From Candidatus Aveggerthella stercoripullorum (GTDB lineage Bacteria > Actinomycetota > Coriobacteriia > Coriobacteriales > Eggerthellaceae), in contig DVGB01000009.1 of NCBI GenBank assembly GCA_018712955.1, positions 1 through 35,509 of the forward strand: a DNA stretch of 35,509 nt. Direction: 5' to 3'. The position numbers and the translations under genes are program-made. Below, piece by piece: positions 8,851 through 17,681 of the stretch (positions are counted from its first letter, which is position 1; each line of letters opens with the position of its first letter). Under the pieces are notes generated by a model that saw only the letters and a program-made list of their open reading frames with translations, was not told the DNA's origin and did no database searches.

Positions 8851-8895
8851 CTGCTGCCGCAGGTTAAAAGCGAGCGCAGTAGAAAGGAAACCGTT

Positions 8896-9303
8896 ATGCT
8901 GACTAAGACAACCAACACCGCATCGAACAAGGCATCAGCGCAGGGGCTTGGATTTTACCTCAGCGCCGGCCGTCAAGACGTCACGGTGGCGAGTCCAGAT
9001 GGGCTGCGAACCGTGGTTGCCGAACCAGACCTCAGCACTGCAAAGGAGGTCTTCGAGCAGGCGGAGGCCAAAGCAAGGACGATGATTCCGTCGCTTGACT
9101 TTTCCAACGATGATGCCGCACGCAGCTCGACCGCCATACTATTAGCTATTTTCGACAGCGCGCGTCGTACGGTGAATGGAGCCATCACCCGCCAATACGT
9201 TGATGAGATGGCGAAAATTGACAGGCTGGAAGCATCCTGGTCTGGAACCAAACAGCAATTGTTGGCTGAGGAGGCCATCATTAACCAAGTTGCTGAAAAG
9301 TAA
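8896..9303 (+). CDS. Small protein, last gene of the lipoprotein operon
   Basis: A 135-aa soluble protein with AAAGGAAA eight bases before the ATG. The N-terminal third is polar with short strands (GFYLSAGRQDVTVASPDG); the rest is mainly helical. No recognised domain, cysteines or membrane segments. The 45-base gap after the coiled-coil gene fits the same transcript. Function unknown. Confidence 0.6.
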   Translation: MLTKTTNTASNKASAQGLGFYLSAGRQDVTVASPDGLRTVVAEPDLSTAKEVFEQAEAKARTMIPSLDFSNDDAARSSTAILLAIFDSARRTVNGAITRQYVDEMAKIDRLEASWSGTKQQLLAEEAIINQVAEK

Positions 9304-9338
9304 TCTTTGGCAGCTTGTCTAAACCAGTAGCCGTAGTT

Positions 9339-9370
9339 GCCCCGCAGCATTGCACTTGCAGTCGCGGGGC
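9339..9370. terminator. Candidate terminator hairpin between convergent genes
   Basis: GCCCCGC (9339-9345) pairs with GCGGGGC (9364-9370) across an 18-base loop. It lies between the convergent ends of the rightward operon (9303) and the leftward cassette (9381). There is no clear T-run, so Rho-independent activity is uncertain. Confidence 0.35.
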
Positions 9371-9380
9371 GATTGCCTCT

Positions 9381-12300
9381 TCATGCCTCCCGAACTGGGG
9401 TTTCGTTAACGTTATCAGCATTACTCGCGTTCTTTTTCATTTGGCAGGATTCGACCAATAATACGGCCTTTTCGCCAAAGTAATGCCTGATTATTCGCAA
9501 GGCCTCCTCCCTTGAGCCTCTCAATTTCCATACCTTCTCGATGAAAACGCCCTCTGGACATCTCGAAAAGCCATAGGTGACTGGAATACGATAGCGGGCC
9601 GTTGGAAACAAATCGCGCTCCAATACTTTTTCCAACAAGACGAGGGCAAGCAATCCTTCAGGTTGATTGGCATTTGCAAGTGCCCCCCAGAATGCGACAG
9701 CTTGATTGGCGTCATAATCCGTAAGCTCGATGCAAGCGCTTCTCTCTTTCCAGAAAACTAGCGCACCCGCCACATCGTCAGCAATCTGTATTTGGTAAAG
9801 CATTGTGTTAATAAAGGGGAATATGCCAATTGTTTCACCGTCAAGTTCGGACAGGATCACGGCCGCATCTTGCTGAGAATAGCCTCTCGCTGTGCCGAAG
9901 CCCCTCCCAACCATGTAAGCGATGTTGTTAAGCTCTGAGTCGCTGCCAAGTCGCTCATGAAATGTCGAACGTAAGTTGAGCTCACATGAAACCTCATTGA
10001 AAATATAAGAGTCCCTACAGCCCAATGAATTATCGTACTCGAAGACACTAGGTGGAAGGAGGCCAGCTACCAGGAAAAGCGCAGGGTCGCATTTCAGCAA
10101 GGCGCATAGGGCATAGCCGCTTAGCGATGCAGAGTTTGCCGCTATCGTAATAAGCTTTGTTGTTAGTCGTACCACTTCGTGCTCGGCATCGCCTAATTCG
10201 GAGAATGCCGTGAATGGCAAACAAGAAAGAACCCTCAGTGCCGCCTCCAATAAAGCAGCGCACTCGTTCTTATAGACGATCTCTGCGGCCAATCGTCCAA
10301 TCTTCCCCAGAGCGTTCGCGGGAATGGCCCACGGATGTGCTAGAAGGTAAAACCAACACGATTGCGATGCAAGAATATATAGAGGCCCGTCCAATCCGTT
10401 GTCAGCGGTGAGTCCCCTAAGAAGCGTTGAGATTGCGGTGTCGGTCAGCAGTTCATTTTGATTGTATACAAAAGGAACGCGAACGTTGAAATAGGAAGCG
10501 AACGTAAGGCAATCGACGCAGGCCAACCTTCTGTAGTCATCGCTAACGTCCATCAGACTTATATTTCCTGAGGTCAATAGTTCAGTCCAACAAGCGTTTT
10601 CATACTTATCGATGAGGTTGACGTCGATGTTTGAGCTAAAACCGCCGTTGATGCTATACAGGCGATCAGATAGCCTCTCGATTGCTATTTCTGAAAAGAA
10701 TTGTAGCGTATTGATATTCGCTGGTCTTAGGGCTGTTTTTGAGTATCGTTCGAGAAAAACATCGGCTTGATTAGAGGATACCGTTTTCTCAAAGAAGAAG
10801 GAGTTCCAAAGCGGTAGTATCTTTATACTGCTATCATCAACGCCGCAATTTGACCTTAGTGACAATGCCACGATTTCGTCAGGAGTTATGGAGCCAAGTT
10901 CTCCTGCGAGCGCGGAGTCGGCAAGAGAACTCACTATCCTTCTCCCGAGTTTGGAAGAGTGGCCTTTCCTTACCACCAGTTCAATGTATGAGAATATCAC
11001 CGAGGGCATGAATCCTGGTGAGCATGCGTTCGATAGAGCTTTTAGATTCCGTAGAGCAAGCGTTGCTTCTTCAACAGCGCTATTACCATACGTATTGAAA
11101 AGCCAAAAACCGAGATAATATCTGAGCGATGGCGAGTCCTTGACGTAAACCCCGTATCCTTCTTCTCCCCCTGCGCGACGCTCGACGGAAAAGAATTGGG
11201 CTTCTATGAGATCCGTTCCGCGAGCTGAATCGATAGACCTAAATCCTAAATCGTCAAGCAAGCCATCGGGTACTCTTGTGAGCAGTCCTTTCTTGCCTTT
11301 CTCCAGCTCGCGTAGCTGTCTCGAAAGATCTTCCGAACTGCGATCAATTAGCATCCAGCGAACCACCGCGCTAAGTCGAGAAAAGCTATCGGATTCTTTG
11401 CTGCAGGCGAAATCGAACACCTCGGGCGTCGACTGTATTGTGGCGCCCGACGCTACCCAATAGAAAAGGAGCAGTATTAAAGCAGTGTTGTCCTCGGTTA
11501 GGGCGACGTTGCCCACGGCAGCCACTTCTCTATGCGATTGGGGGATTCCGTCTGCATGAATAGCGGTATTGGTTTTGTCTTCGCTATTTGCCTTTGCGTC
11601 TACAGAAATATCTTGCTGCTTGCTTGATGGACCCTCGATGCTCGGAATGGAGAAAAGCAGCGAACTGGCCTCGCGAAATCTAGCAATGCGATCGGAAGAT
11701 GAAAGCGTGCTTTCGGCCGGATTACCCCCCGCTCCTGCAGCGAGCCACTTCGCGTACTTTTCGCCGAACCTCAAAGAGTCTTCGAACGATTCAACTGCTG
11801 GAACATGAAACTCCCTATATCCAAGAAAACTGCTCCTGTCCTCCCTGAGCTTGCCCAACAAATCCTCGTCGCAGTTCTCGAACAAGCAAATTGTGTCACC
11901 GTCAAAACACCAATCAAGTGGTTGCCTTTCCGTGTCTGCCCCAGATTCGATGCGCGAGGCAGGCCAACCACTGTTGTCGCTTCGCATAATCCGAACGGAG
12001 GGAAAATAGGCTACTGGGTTTTCTGCGTCATTTTTTGAATTTCCGGTAAAGCTATCGGCCATGCTCTTCGATTCGAAGAACATGGCCAAGGCGTCGTTTG
12101 CAGGAATTACACCAAGCTTTACGATTTCGTTGTAGCATTCGATAAACAAATCTAAAGCCACTGGGCTATCAAACCTTATTGCTGTAATAACGGGTCTGCT
12201 TCTTCGATTATTCTGCATGTCGCCTGATACGTCACGCTCTCGCGTCGAAGCAACGTCCTCGGGCAAATCGTCTTTCCAGCCATAATGCTGACCAATGCAA

Positions 12301-12704
12301 GAAATCAAGTTGCGAATGAAACAAGCGCTTCCGATGTGAGAGCTCATTTTGAATTGACTGGAGTTCTTGAGTTGTGTTTCTGGACAGCTTCCCTCTGGCG
12401 CTCCGTCTTTGCTGTTGGCTAATGACCAGTCCACTTCGTGTGCACCCGCAAGGGCAATGTATTCGGGTTTATTGTATTTGGCATCGACTAATCTAGTGTC
12501 GTCTTGCCCAGCTTCCTTGTATTGACCGCCGTCCCGGTCGTCTAGCCAAAAAAGGCTTGACGGTGGGGTGGTCTCCCTGATTTCGAATGGAAACGATAAG
12601 GTGAGAGCTTCCGAGCCATCCAGTAGTTGAGGCGCAAGCCATTGAAGACCAGGTTCGAACCCGTAGCGTCTAACCGCACGCGAAGGTTCGTTCGTGTTGT
12701 GCAT
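9381..12704 (-). CDS. 1107-aa protein of unknown family, NACHT cassette
   Basis: A very large soluble protein, third gene of the AT-rich cassette. The ATG at 12704 has GGAGG seven bases upstream and lies 16 bases after the YbjN-like gene; a frame extending further upstream overlaps that gene and is not used. I recognise no catalytic motif. Residues 1-400 are mixed strand/helix with polar loops, including Ser/Asp/Asn-rich linkers. Residues about 430-1050 look like long alpha-helical repeats (many Leu/Ala-rich helices of 15-25 residues), as in HEAT/TPR-type scaffolds or STAND sensor regions. No signal peptide or clear membrane span is present. Codon use is more AT-rich than in the flanking conjugation genes. 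A sensor or effector partner of the NACHT NTPase is the simplest inference. Confidence 0.7.
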   Translation of the reverse strand: MHNTNEPSRAVRRYGFEPGLQWLAPQLLDGSEALTLSFPFEIRETTPPSSLFWLDDRDGGQYKEAGQDDTRLVDAKYNKPEYIALAGAHEVDWSLANSKDGAPEGSCPETQLKNSSQFKMSSHIGSACFIRNLISCIGQHYGWKDDLPEDVASTRERDVSGDMQNNRRSRPVITAIRFDSPVALDLFIECYNEIVKLGVIPANDALAMFFESKSMADSFTGNSKNDAENPVAYFPSVRIMRSDNSGWPASRIESGADTERQPLDWCFDGDTICLFENCDEDLLGKLREDRSSFLGYREFHVPAVESFEDSLRFGEKYAKWLAAGAGGNPAESTLSSSDRIARFREASSLLFSIPSIEGPSSKQQDISVDAKANSEDKTNTAIHADGIPQSHREVAAVGNVALTEDNTALILLLFYWVASGATIQSTPEVFDFACSKESDSFSRLSAVVRWMLIDRSSEDLSRQLRELEKGKKGLLTRVPDGLLDDLGFRSIDSARGTDLIEAQFFSVERRAGGEEGYGVYVKDSPSLRYYLGFWLFNTYGNSAVEEATLALRNLKALSNACSPGFMPSVIFSYIELVVRKGHSSKLGRRIVSSLADSALAGELGSITPDEIVALSLRSNCGVDDSSIKILPLWNSFFFEKTVSSNQADVFLERYSKTALRPANINTLQFFSEIAIERLSDRLYSINGGFSSNIDVNLIDKYENACWTELLTSGNISLMDVSDDYRRLACVDCLTFASYFNVRVPFVYNQNELLTDTAISTLLRGLTADNGLDGPLYILASQSCWFYLLAHPWAIPANALGKIGRLAAEIVYKNECAALLEAALRVLSCLPFTAFSELGDAEHEVVRLTTKLITIAANSASLSGYALCALLKCDPALFLVAGLLPPSVFEYDNSLGCRDSYIFNEVSCELNLRSTFHERLGSDSELNNIAYMVGRGFGTARGYSQQDAAVILSELDGETIGIFPFINTMLYQIQIADDVAGALVFWKERSACIELTDYDANQAVAFWGALANANQPEGLLALVLLEKVLERDLFPTARYRIPVTYGFSRCPEGVFIEKVWKLRGSREEALRIIRHYFGEKAVLLVESCQMKKNASNADNVNETPVREA

Positions 12705-12720
12705 AGCCAAGCCTCCGAAG

Positions 12721-13515
12721 CTAGTCGTTTGATACAGAACCCGTTGGGCGCGATGAGGATTCATCACGCAAGAGCGAGTAGAAATTTTCGAGGTCTTTCA
12801 CCGTATTGCGCACTTCATCCTCTTCGACACGATCAAGATTCGCGAGCGAGTATCTTCTCAGCTCATCGCAGCATCCGAGTGCCGTGTTCTCAACTAGGTC
12901 AATGAGATGTTCGATATATTCGGGCGCATGGTCTCTATGCGGCCAATAACAAACATGAGTTACCAGTACTTCGCCATCGCTCTCGTCGAGCTCAAGTTTT
13001 GTGAAACGCCAGCTGCGAGTCTTTTGGCAGGCATAGCTCTTAGCCAGAACCATGGTTTCATCGCAGACATAGAATGGGAATGAAGCTCTTATTTGTATTG
13101 CATTTGCTTGTGGCTCATATACCACTTGGATATGCGTGACGCTTCCTTGGTATCGAATAGTGTATTTAAGCGAAGGACGCGCATCCGTCATAGATGAAAA
13201 CACGCCCCTGCGGCCAAGTCCTTCCAGTACCGCTTTCTTAATTTCCTCCCATGCACCATCTTCGTAATAATCGATGTGATCATCCTCAGACTGGTCCGAT
13301 TCGACTCTCTCACGCAAACCCGCTTTCAGTTCAGTTTTCTCCTCGGGCGTAAGCGAAGAATCAGAATCGATACGGTCGAATAGAAGCTGGAGGATAGGAT
13401 CTTCCTCCTCAACGTCTTCCACAGCTCGGGTTTCTGGGTCGGTAATTACTACGCCTTCCGCTTCCGCACTCTCGAACTCCTCAGCAGCCGTTTCGTTCTT
13501 TTCTGTGTTCTCCAT
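12721..13515 (-). CDS. YbjN-like (type III chaperone-like fold) protein, NACHT cassette
   Basis: A 264-aa acidic protein. The first 75 residues are Glu/Asp-rich and probably disordered (EEFESAEAEGVVITDPETRAVEDVEEED, given here as sense only by its Glu/Asp clusters at about 12-40). Residues about 110-230 show the strand-strand-helix-strand-helix layout of YbjN/CesT-like proteins: paired strands ending near IRASFPFYV, a helix, strands around FTKLELDE and VLVTHVCYW, then a long helix (EYIEHLIDLVENTALGC). AGGAGG lies eight bases before the ATG, and the gene sits 12 bases after the NACHT gene, so they are co-transcribed. YbjN-type folds act as chaperones or protein-protein adaptors; here it may hold the partner NTPase or the 1107-aa protein inactive. 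The assignment is by pattern, not by search. Confidence 0.6.
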   Translation of the reverse strand: MENTEKNETAAEEFESAEAEGVVITDPETRAVEDVEEEDPILQLLFDRIDSDSSLTPEEKTELKAGLRERVESDQSEDDHIDYYEDGAWEEIKKAVLEGLGRRGVFSSMTDARPSLKYTIRYQGSVTHIQVVYEPQANAIQIRASFPFYVCDETMVLAKSYACQKTRSWRFTKLELDESDGEVLVTHVCYWPHRDHAPEYIEHLIDLVENTALGCCDELRRYSLANLDRVEEDEVRNTVKDLENFYSLLRDESSSRPTGSVSND

Positions 13516-13527
13516 TGTAGAAGCCTC

Positions 13528-16191
13528 CTAATGGTTCAGTTCTATTTCGGAAATGGTCAATGCTTCGCCAAGTGGCTTGTTAAAACTAATGGTCTCAGCG
13601 CCCTGCAGAATGTTCCTGCAAGTTTCCCTTTCTGATTCGCTGCGGTTCGGGTATCTATAGCCAATAAAGACTCGTTCATTTATGCAGCTGGTAACGTAAT
13701 CCAAGATTTCGATTGGAACACCAGTAACAAAAGGCTTGGCGCACAACAGGTCCATGAATAGCAAGATGGTCAAGGCTGAGTAGCTCGAATTACGTTTTCC
13801 GGTTAACAGCCGCCCAATTAGCCCGAGTGTTCTTGATGGGTAAAACGGGTCTTCGTCACTCCGGTTAAAGCTGTATCCCGACTCTTCAAAAGCAACCCAT
13901 TCCGTATCAAGCGTCTTCCACAAGTACAATGCTGCCCAGTAGCTTCTTAATGCCTCATACCTAAACTCAACTTTATCGGGATTGGATGCACTTTCGGCCT
14001 GCTCGATCTTGAACAAGCCCCTTCTCCATAGAACGCTTTGCACCCTAGAGGAGTACTCACTTTCACTCAGCTGAGCCGCATCCTTGATAGACCCCCTTAT
14101 TCTCATTTCAAAATCACGTTGCGCAATCCCTGACCCTGAAGTCGACAAGCTGAAAGCAAGCCTAGATATCTCATCGTTTACCGATTCGGAATAGAAGTCT
14201 CCGCCAAGAGAGACAAGCATCTGGGATGCCTGTGACAGCGCCTCCGAAATCGAAGATCCTCCATTTCCCCTATAGCGCGCCATCGAAGTCAAAAGCAGCG
14301 GGTTTGTCAAAAAACTATCAGAGCCGACAAAGCACGCTAATTCTTTCAATGAAACATTTTGCGCGACTTTGCCCGCAAGTTTATTCTGTTCCTCTATGCT
14401 GAGTGGAGCAATTGTTACTGGCTCATTTCCAAGAACGAAACCCTTTAGCTGTTGCGTCTCTCGTGCTCCTAAAGGCCTGCTAGTAACGATCACTTTTCTA
14501 ATGCCGTATTCGGCAACGAAGCACTCCAGCTGCCGGATGTAGCTGTGTCTGTGATTCGATGGCACTTCGTCGATACTGTCAACAAGCAAGAGCGGGTTGT
14601 TAGCGGCTTCTATTATCGATAGGAAGCTATTAAAGTCTCCGCCATAAGGCTCAGAATATCCTTGCGGTAATAAGCCGAATGAAGTTTTGGCAAAAAGCTC
14701 GGGGTTATTTGGCGCGTCAAGTGCCCCATATTCTCCTTCGTGGTTTTCTGTTTGCGAATACGGAGGCTGTGCAAGCATTATTGGCACGTAAGACCTGAGA
14801 ACGTTCAGGTCGGAATCGGTAAGCTCTGGATCCAGCGCTTTGGCAAGATTTCGGTCGTTGTCAGCTGTATCGTCTGTAGACGTTTCGTTCAGTTGCGCTA
14901 TTAGGGCAACCAGCCCACGTAAGAACGTGGTTTTACCAGAACCAGAGTCGGTCAGAACGAGTAATCTTGCCTTTGAGTCGTCGAGCAGAAAGCTGCTAAA
15001 AACATCGATTTCTTCGTCGTCCCTTAAGAAGCTTAAGGGAACATATCTATCGACATAGCCTTGATTTATGGGTTCGTTCTGGTTGCCTCCGTGTATTGCA
15101 TTAGGGTCTATCCTCCTTTCTAGGATAGAGTCTTTCCACATTGCTGCAGTTCGGAAGTAGAGATCCATGGCTTCGTTTCTGCCATTGACATTTTGCTTCT
15201 GGCGTTCATCGCCCTCTAATGGTGCATAAGTCGTTGTTGTCGTTCTTGTTTGAAATTGGGCAATAAAACCTTCGTCGGGAAAATCTTCGGAACGGCAGGT
15301 TTTATCTAATGGGATATCGTAAGAGTATAGATACGTTAGCTTTTGCCCCTCTGAAAACTGCGGATCTCTTGCCATATGATTTCGCGCCTTGCCAAACTCG
15401 CCAAACGCATCGTCTTCGAAAAGCATCTGCCTGGTGTACACAATCGGACGGGCTCCGAGTTCGTAGAACAAACGCTCAATTGCATCGTATAAACCCAGCG
15501 CAACCTCGGCTTTGTCAGCCGACTTATTGTTGCCGATAATCCAGACCGCCTGTTTGAACATAACAATGGGAGCAATGTTTTCGTCAATTGCAACGTATTG
15601 CATGAGTATATGCCGCAAAGTCGTGCCACTGTACGCCCGACTCAGCAGCTCCGCCCTCTCGTCTTTCCACACGGAAAGGACCTTGCTGGCAAAGCGGAGC
15701 ACCCCTTGGCGCCACTCCTCATCTTGAATTGCTAACTGAGCGAAAGCTTCATGCGCCGTCTTCCGATCTTTGCACAGCAGTTCAAAATGTTCTGCGTTTG
15801 GCGATCTCGATAAACGCTGCCCCGCATTTGGCCCATAGTAAAAATATGTCCTCACTATCTCGTCAGGATGATATTTGCAAGAGCTTCCTTCTTCGCCGGA
15901 AATCCCCTTGGTCCGTTCTGTCAAAGAATGATTCCTGCTGGAAGAGTCTCGCCTTTCATGATTCGAGGGCATACGCGATTGATTCCTGAGAGATGACCCG
16001 TACGCCTTACAGAACTCTTTCCATGTCCTATACTCAAACCCGCACTGTTGCGCAACATCATACAGAAACCTGAAAACCTCGATTCCCAAGAGGAAACCCC
16101 GCTTTTCCTCGAAAGCCGAAATGCGATCCCAATCGTATGCAGGCTCGCGTTGTTTCAGCGAAAGAAGGACGTCGTTTGCTATCCTCGTCAT
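13528..16191 (-). CDS. NACHT-type STAND NTPase
   Basis: An 887-aa protein with a central NACHT/STAND module. Walker A is TDSGSGKTT (about 414-422), Walker B is LLLVDSIDE (about 533-541) with the small residue and acidic pair usual for NACHT, and the sensor strand is KVIVTSRP (about 567). A helical region with winged-helix-like character follows (about 600-760). The roughly 410-residue N-terminal part is not recognised; it includes a Ser/Arg/Asn-rich linker near 70-97 and a helical region around 140-250, and may be the effector. STAND NTPases oligomerise on ligand sensing and in bacteria often act in abortive anti-phage defence. The ATG has AGGGG nine bases upstream. It is the first gene of a three-gene cassette with AT-rich codon use. 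Confidence 0.8.
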   Translation of the reverse strand: MTRIANDVLLSLKQREPAYDWDRISAFEEKRGFLLGIEVFRFLYDVAQQCGFEYRTWKEFCKAYGSSLRNQSRMPSNHERRDSSSRNHSLTERTKGISGEEGSSCKYHPDEIVRTYFYYGPNAGQRLSRSPNAEHFELLCKDRKTAHEAFAQLAIQDEEWRQGVLRFASKVLSVWKDERAELLSRAYSGTTLRHILMQYVAIDENIAPIVMFKQAVWIIGNNKSADKAEVALGLYDAIERLFYELGARPIVYTRQMLFEDDAFGEFGKARNHMARDPQFSEGQKLTYLYSYDIPLDKTCRSEDFPDEGFIAQFQTRTTTTTYAPLEGDERQKQNVNGRNEAMDLYFRTAAMWKDSILERRIDPNAIHGGNQNEPINQGYVDRYVPLSFLRDDEEIDVFSSFLLDDSKARLLVLTDSGSGKTTFLRGLVALIAQLNETSTDDTADNDRNLAKALDPELTDSDLNVLRSYVPIMLAQPPYSQTENHEGEYGALDAPNNPELFAKTSFGLLPQGYSEPYGGDFNSFLSIIEAANNPLLLVDSIDEVPSNHRHSYIRQLECFVAEYGIRKVIVTSRPLGARETQQLKGFVLGNEPVTIAPLSIEEQNKLAGKVAQNVSLKELACFVGSDSFLTNPLLLTSMARYRGNGGSSISEALSQASQMLVSLGGDFYSESVNDEISRLAFSLSTSGSGIAQRDFEMRIRGSIKDAAQLSESEYSSRVQSVLWRRGLFKIEQAESASNPDKVEFRYEALRSYWAALYLWKTLDTEWVAFEESGYSFNRSDEDPFYPSRTLGLIGRLLTGKRNSSYSALTILLFMDLLCAKPFVTGVPIEILDYVTSCINERVFIGYRYPNRSESERETCRNILQGAETISFNKPLGEALTISEIELNH

Positions 16192-16240
16192 GAGATCAGC
16201 CCCTTATCATGCGTAGCTAACCGTTTTCGATGCAGGCAGA

Positions 16241-16246
16241 ATTATA
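16241..16246 (-). promoter_or_regulatory. Candidate -10 box of the NACHT cassette
   Basis: Read on the minus strand this is a perfect TATAAT, 50 bases before the NACHT start codon and inside the 99-base gap after the YbjN-DUF1292 gene. No good -35 hexamer is found at 16-18 bases, so the promoter may be weak, activator-dependent or controlled. It would let the cassette be expressed apart from the conjugation operon. Confidence 0.45.
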
Positions 16247-16290
16247 GTGCCGCAAGCGGATTGCCCTGCTGTTGGCTTGGCATGCGTTCA

Positions 16291-17055
16291 TTAATCGCCA
16301 GATAGCGAATCAAGGGCTTGCTCAACTAGCTCCCAGTCCGCCTTATCTGTTATTGGCATAAGCCCAAGCGCAACAAAACCGCAGTCTTGCACTGTCTCGG
16401 GTTCGTCCTTACATATGGACGCATAAACGCGAGTGCTTCCATCACGATTGGTAGTGTTGTCTGTGTAAACGATGAAATTGCGTCCTTCATGCTCAAACGT
16501 CAGGATGGCCTCGCATTCCACGGATTCACCCTCATCGTTCACTGCGTAGAAACTGAGACCTTCGTTTTGGCCGTCCTCGGTCTCTTGTTCAGGATCGGTT
16601 TCCACGTCATTTGCCATGCTCATGTCGACATACTCGCAAAACATGCCGTAAGCGTGATCGGCAACGCGGATGAATCGCCTCATGGATGTAAGCAGCAGTC
16701 CGCACAAATCGTTGTCGCTCATCGTAGCCTCGATCGGTATGTCAGAGGTGAGCCTCAGCTGCCCCCCTTCGCTAACCGCGAACTTTACCCACCTGTAGCG
16801 CTCATTAACCTTGTTGCACGCAAACATTGCCTGCGCACGGCCCGCCTCTGGCACAACAGCGAAGTCGGGGGCCTGTATCTGCACGTCCTCGCCATCGTCC
16901 CCGAACTTCATCAAGACGGTGATGCCGTCGAATGACTCATAGTTCCCCACGAAGCCGATTACCACAATGTCGCTGTCTTCATCGTGACGGTGTTTATACC
17001 CATTGGTTTCTAGGTAAGCCGAAAACAACGCCGCAATAGCAATCCCGTAATTCAT
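16291..17055 (-). CDS. YbjN-domain and DUF1292-domain fusion protein
   Basis: A 254-aa soluble acidic protein with two modules. Residues about 1-130 fit the YbjN fold (ITVLMKFGDDGEDVQIQAPD, then a helix with NKVNERYRWVKFAV, a strand-turn-strand and a helix SMRRFIRVADHAYG). After an Asp/Glu-rich linker (about 150-165) comes a DUF1292 domain: GESVECEAILTFEHEGRNF, then IVYTDN, then DGSTRVYASI, and a conserved end with a WELVEQALD-like helix. DUF1292 is usually a stand-alone protein of Firmicutes and Actinobacteria with no known biochemical function. AAGGGG lies six bases before the ATG. It follows clpP by 11 bases and precedes the NACHT cassette. Confidence 0.75.
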   Translation of the reverse strand: MNYGIAIAALFSAYLETNGYKHRHDEDSDIVVIGFVGNYESFDGITVLMKFGDDGEDVQIQAPDFAVVPEAGRAQAMFACNKVNERYRWVKFAVSEGGQLRLTSDIPIEATMSDNDLCGLLLTSMRRFIRVADHAYGMFCEYVDMSMANDVETDPEQETEDGQNEGLSFYAVNDEGESVECEAILTFEHEGRNFIVYTDNTTNRDGSTRVYASICKDEPETVQDCGFVALGLMPITDKADWELVEQALDSLSGD

Positions 17056-17066
17056 GGCAGGCCCCT

Positions 17067-17642
17067 TTACTGATCGTTCCTGCGCTCTTTTATCCCATCA
17101 ATGAGGCCATACTCCAATGCTTGCGGAGCAAACAGGTAGTTATCGCGTTCGGTGTCAAGCGCGATGATCTCGACGGGCTTTCCGGTGCATTCGGCAAGTA
17201 TGTCATTGACCAACGTCCTGATGTCCAGGATGTGATTAGCAACAATCTGAATTTCAGTCGCCTGTCCGCGAACGCCTCCAAGGGGCTGATGGATCATGAT
17301 CTGGCTATGTGGCAGGGCGTAGCGCTTCCCCTTCGCCCCGGCGGCGAGGAGGAACGCCCCCATGCTGGCGGCCATCCCAACGCACACGGTGGAAACATCA
17401 CAGCTGATGTATTGCATCGTATCGTAAATCGCCAGCCCCGCAGACACACTGCCGCCGGGCGAATTGATGTACATGGTGATATCGCTGTGCGGGTCGCTTG
17501 CTTCGAGCTGCAGCAGCTCGCATACGACGATAGCCGCGGCCTCGTCATCAATCTCGCCGTTAATGAAAATGATGCGATCGGTGAAGAAGTTGCTAGGAAG
17601 GTCAATTGCCTTGTCTGCCTTGATTACGCTTGGAAAGAACAT
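17067..17642 (-). CDS. clpP: ClpP-type ATP-dependent protease proteolytic subunit
   Basis: A 191-aa serine peptidase of family S14, close to the usual ClpP length. The catalytic triad is visible: Ser93 in [10 protein letters not shown], His118 in HSQIMIHQP and Asp167 in LDTERDN, each four residues below the E. coli numbering 97/122/171. The oxyanion motif [11 protein letters not shown] (about 60-70) is intact. The N-terminus is short, without an obvious propeptide. It has its own good ribosome site (AAAGGAAA). Unusually, it lies between a VirD4-like gene and a YbjN-DUF1292 gene in a conjugation-type operon rather than next to clpX or tig. It presumably assembles with a host Clp ATPase or forms mixed rings with host ClpP. 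Confidence 0.92.
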   Translation of the reverse strand: MFFPSVIKADKAIDLPSNFFTDRIIFINGEIDDEAAAIVVCELLQLEASDPHSDITMYINSPGGSVSAGLAIYDTMQYISCDVSTVCVGMAASMGAFLLAAGAKGKRYALPHSQIMIHQPLGGVRGQATEIQIVANHILDIRTLVNDILAECTGKPVEIIALDTERDNYLFAPQALEYGLIDGIKERRNDQ

Positions 17643-17681
17643 GGTGTTTCCTTTCTGGTTGTTTCAATATCCGCCGGTTAT

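Noticed and set aside
16291-17055. YbjN-DUF1292 gene as part of the AT-rich cassette
   Set aside because: It is only 11 bases from clpP with higher GC, and a 99-base gap with a TATAAT separates it from the NACHT gene, so it belongs to the conjugation operon.
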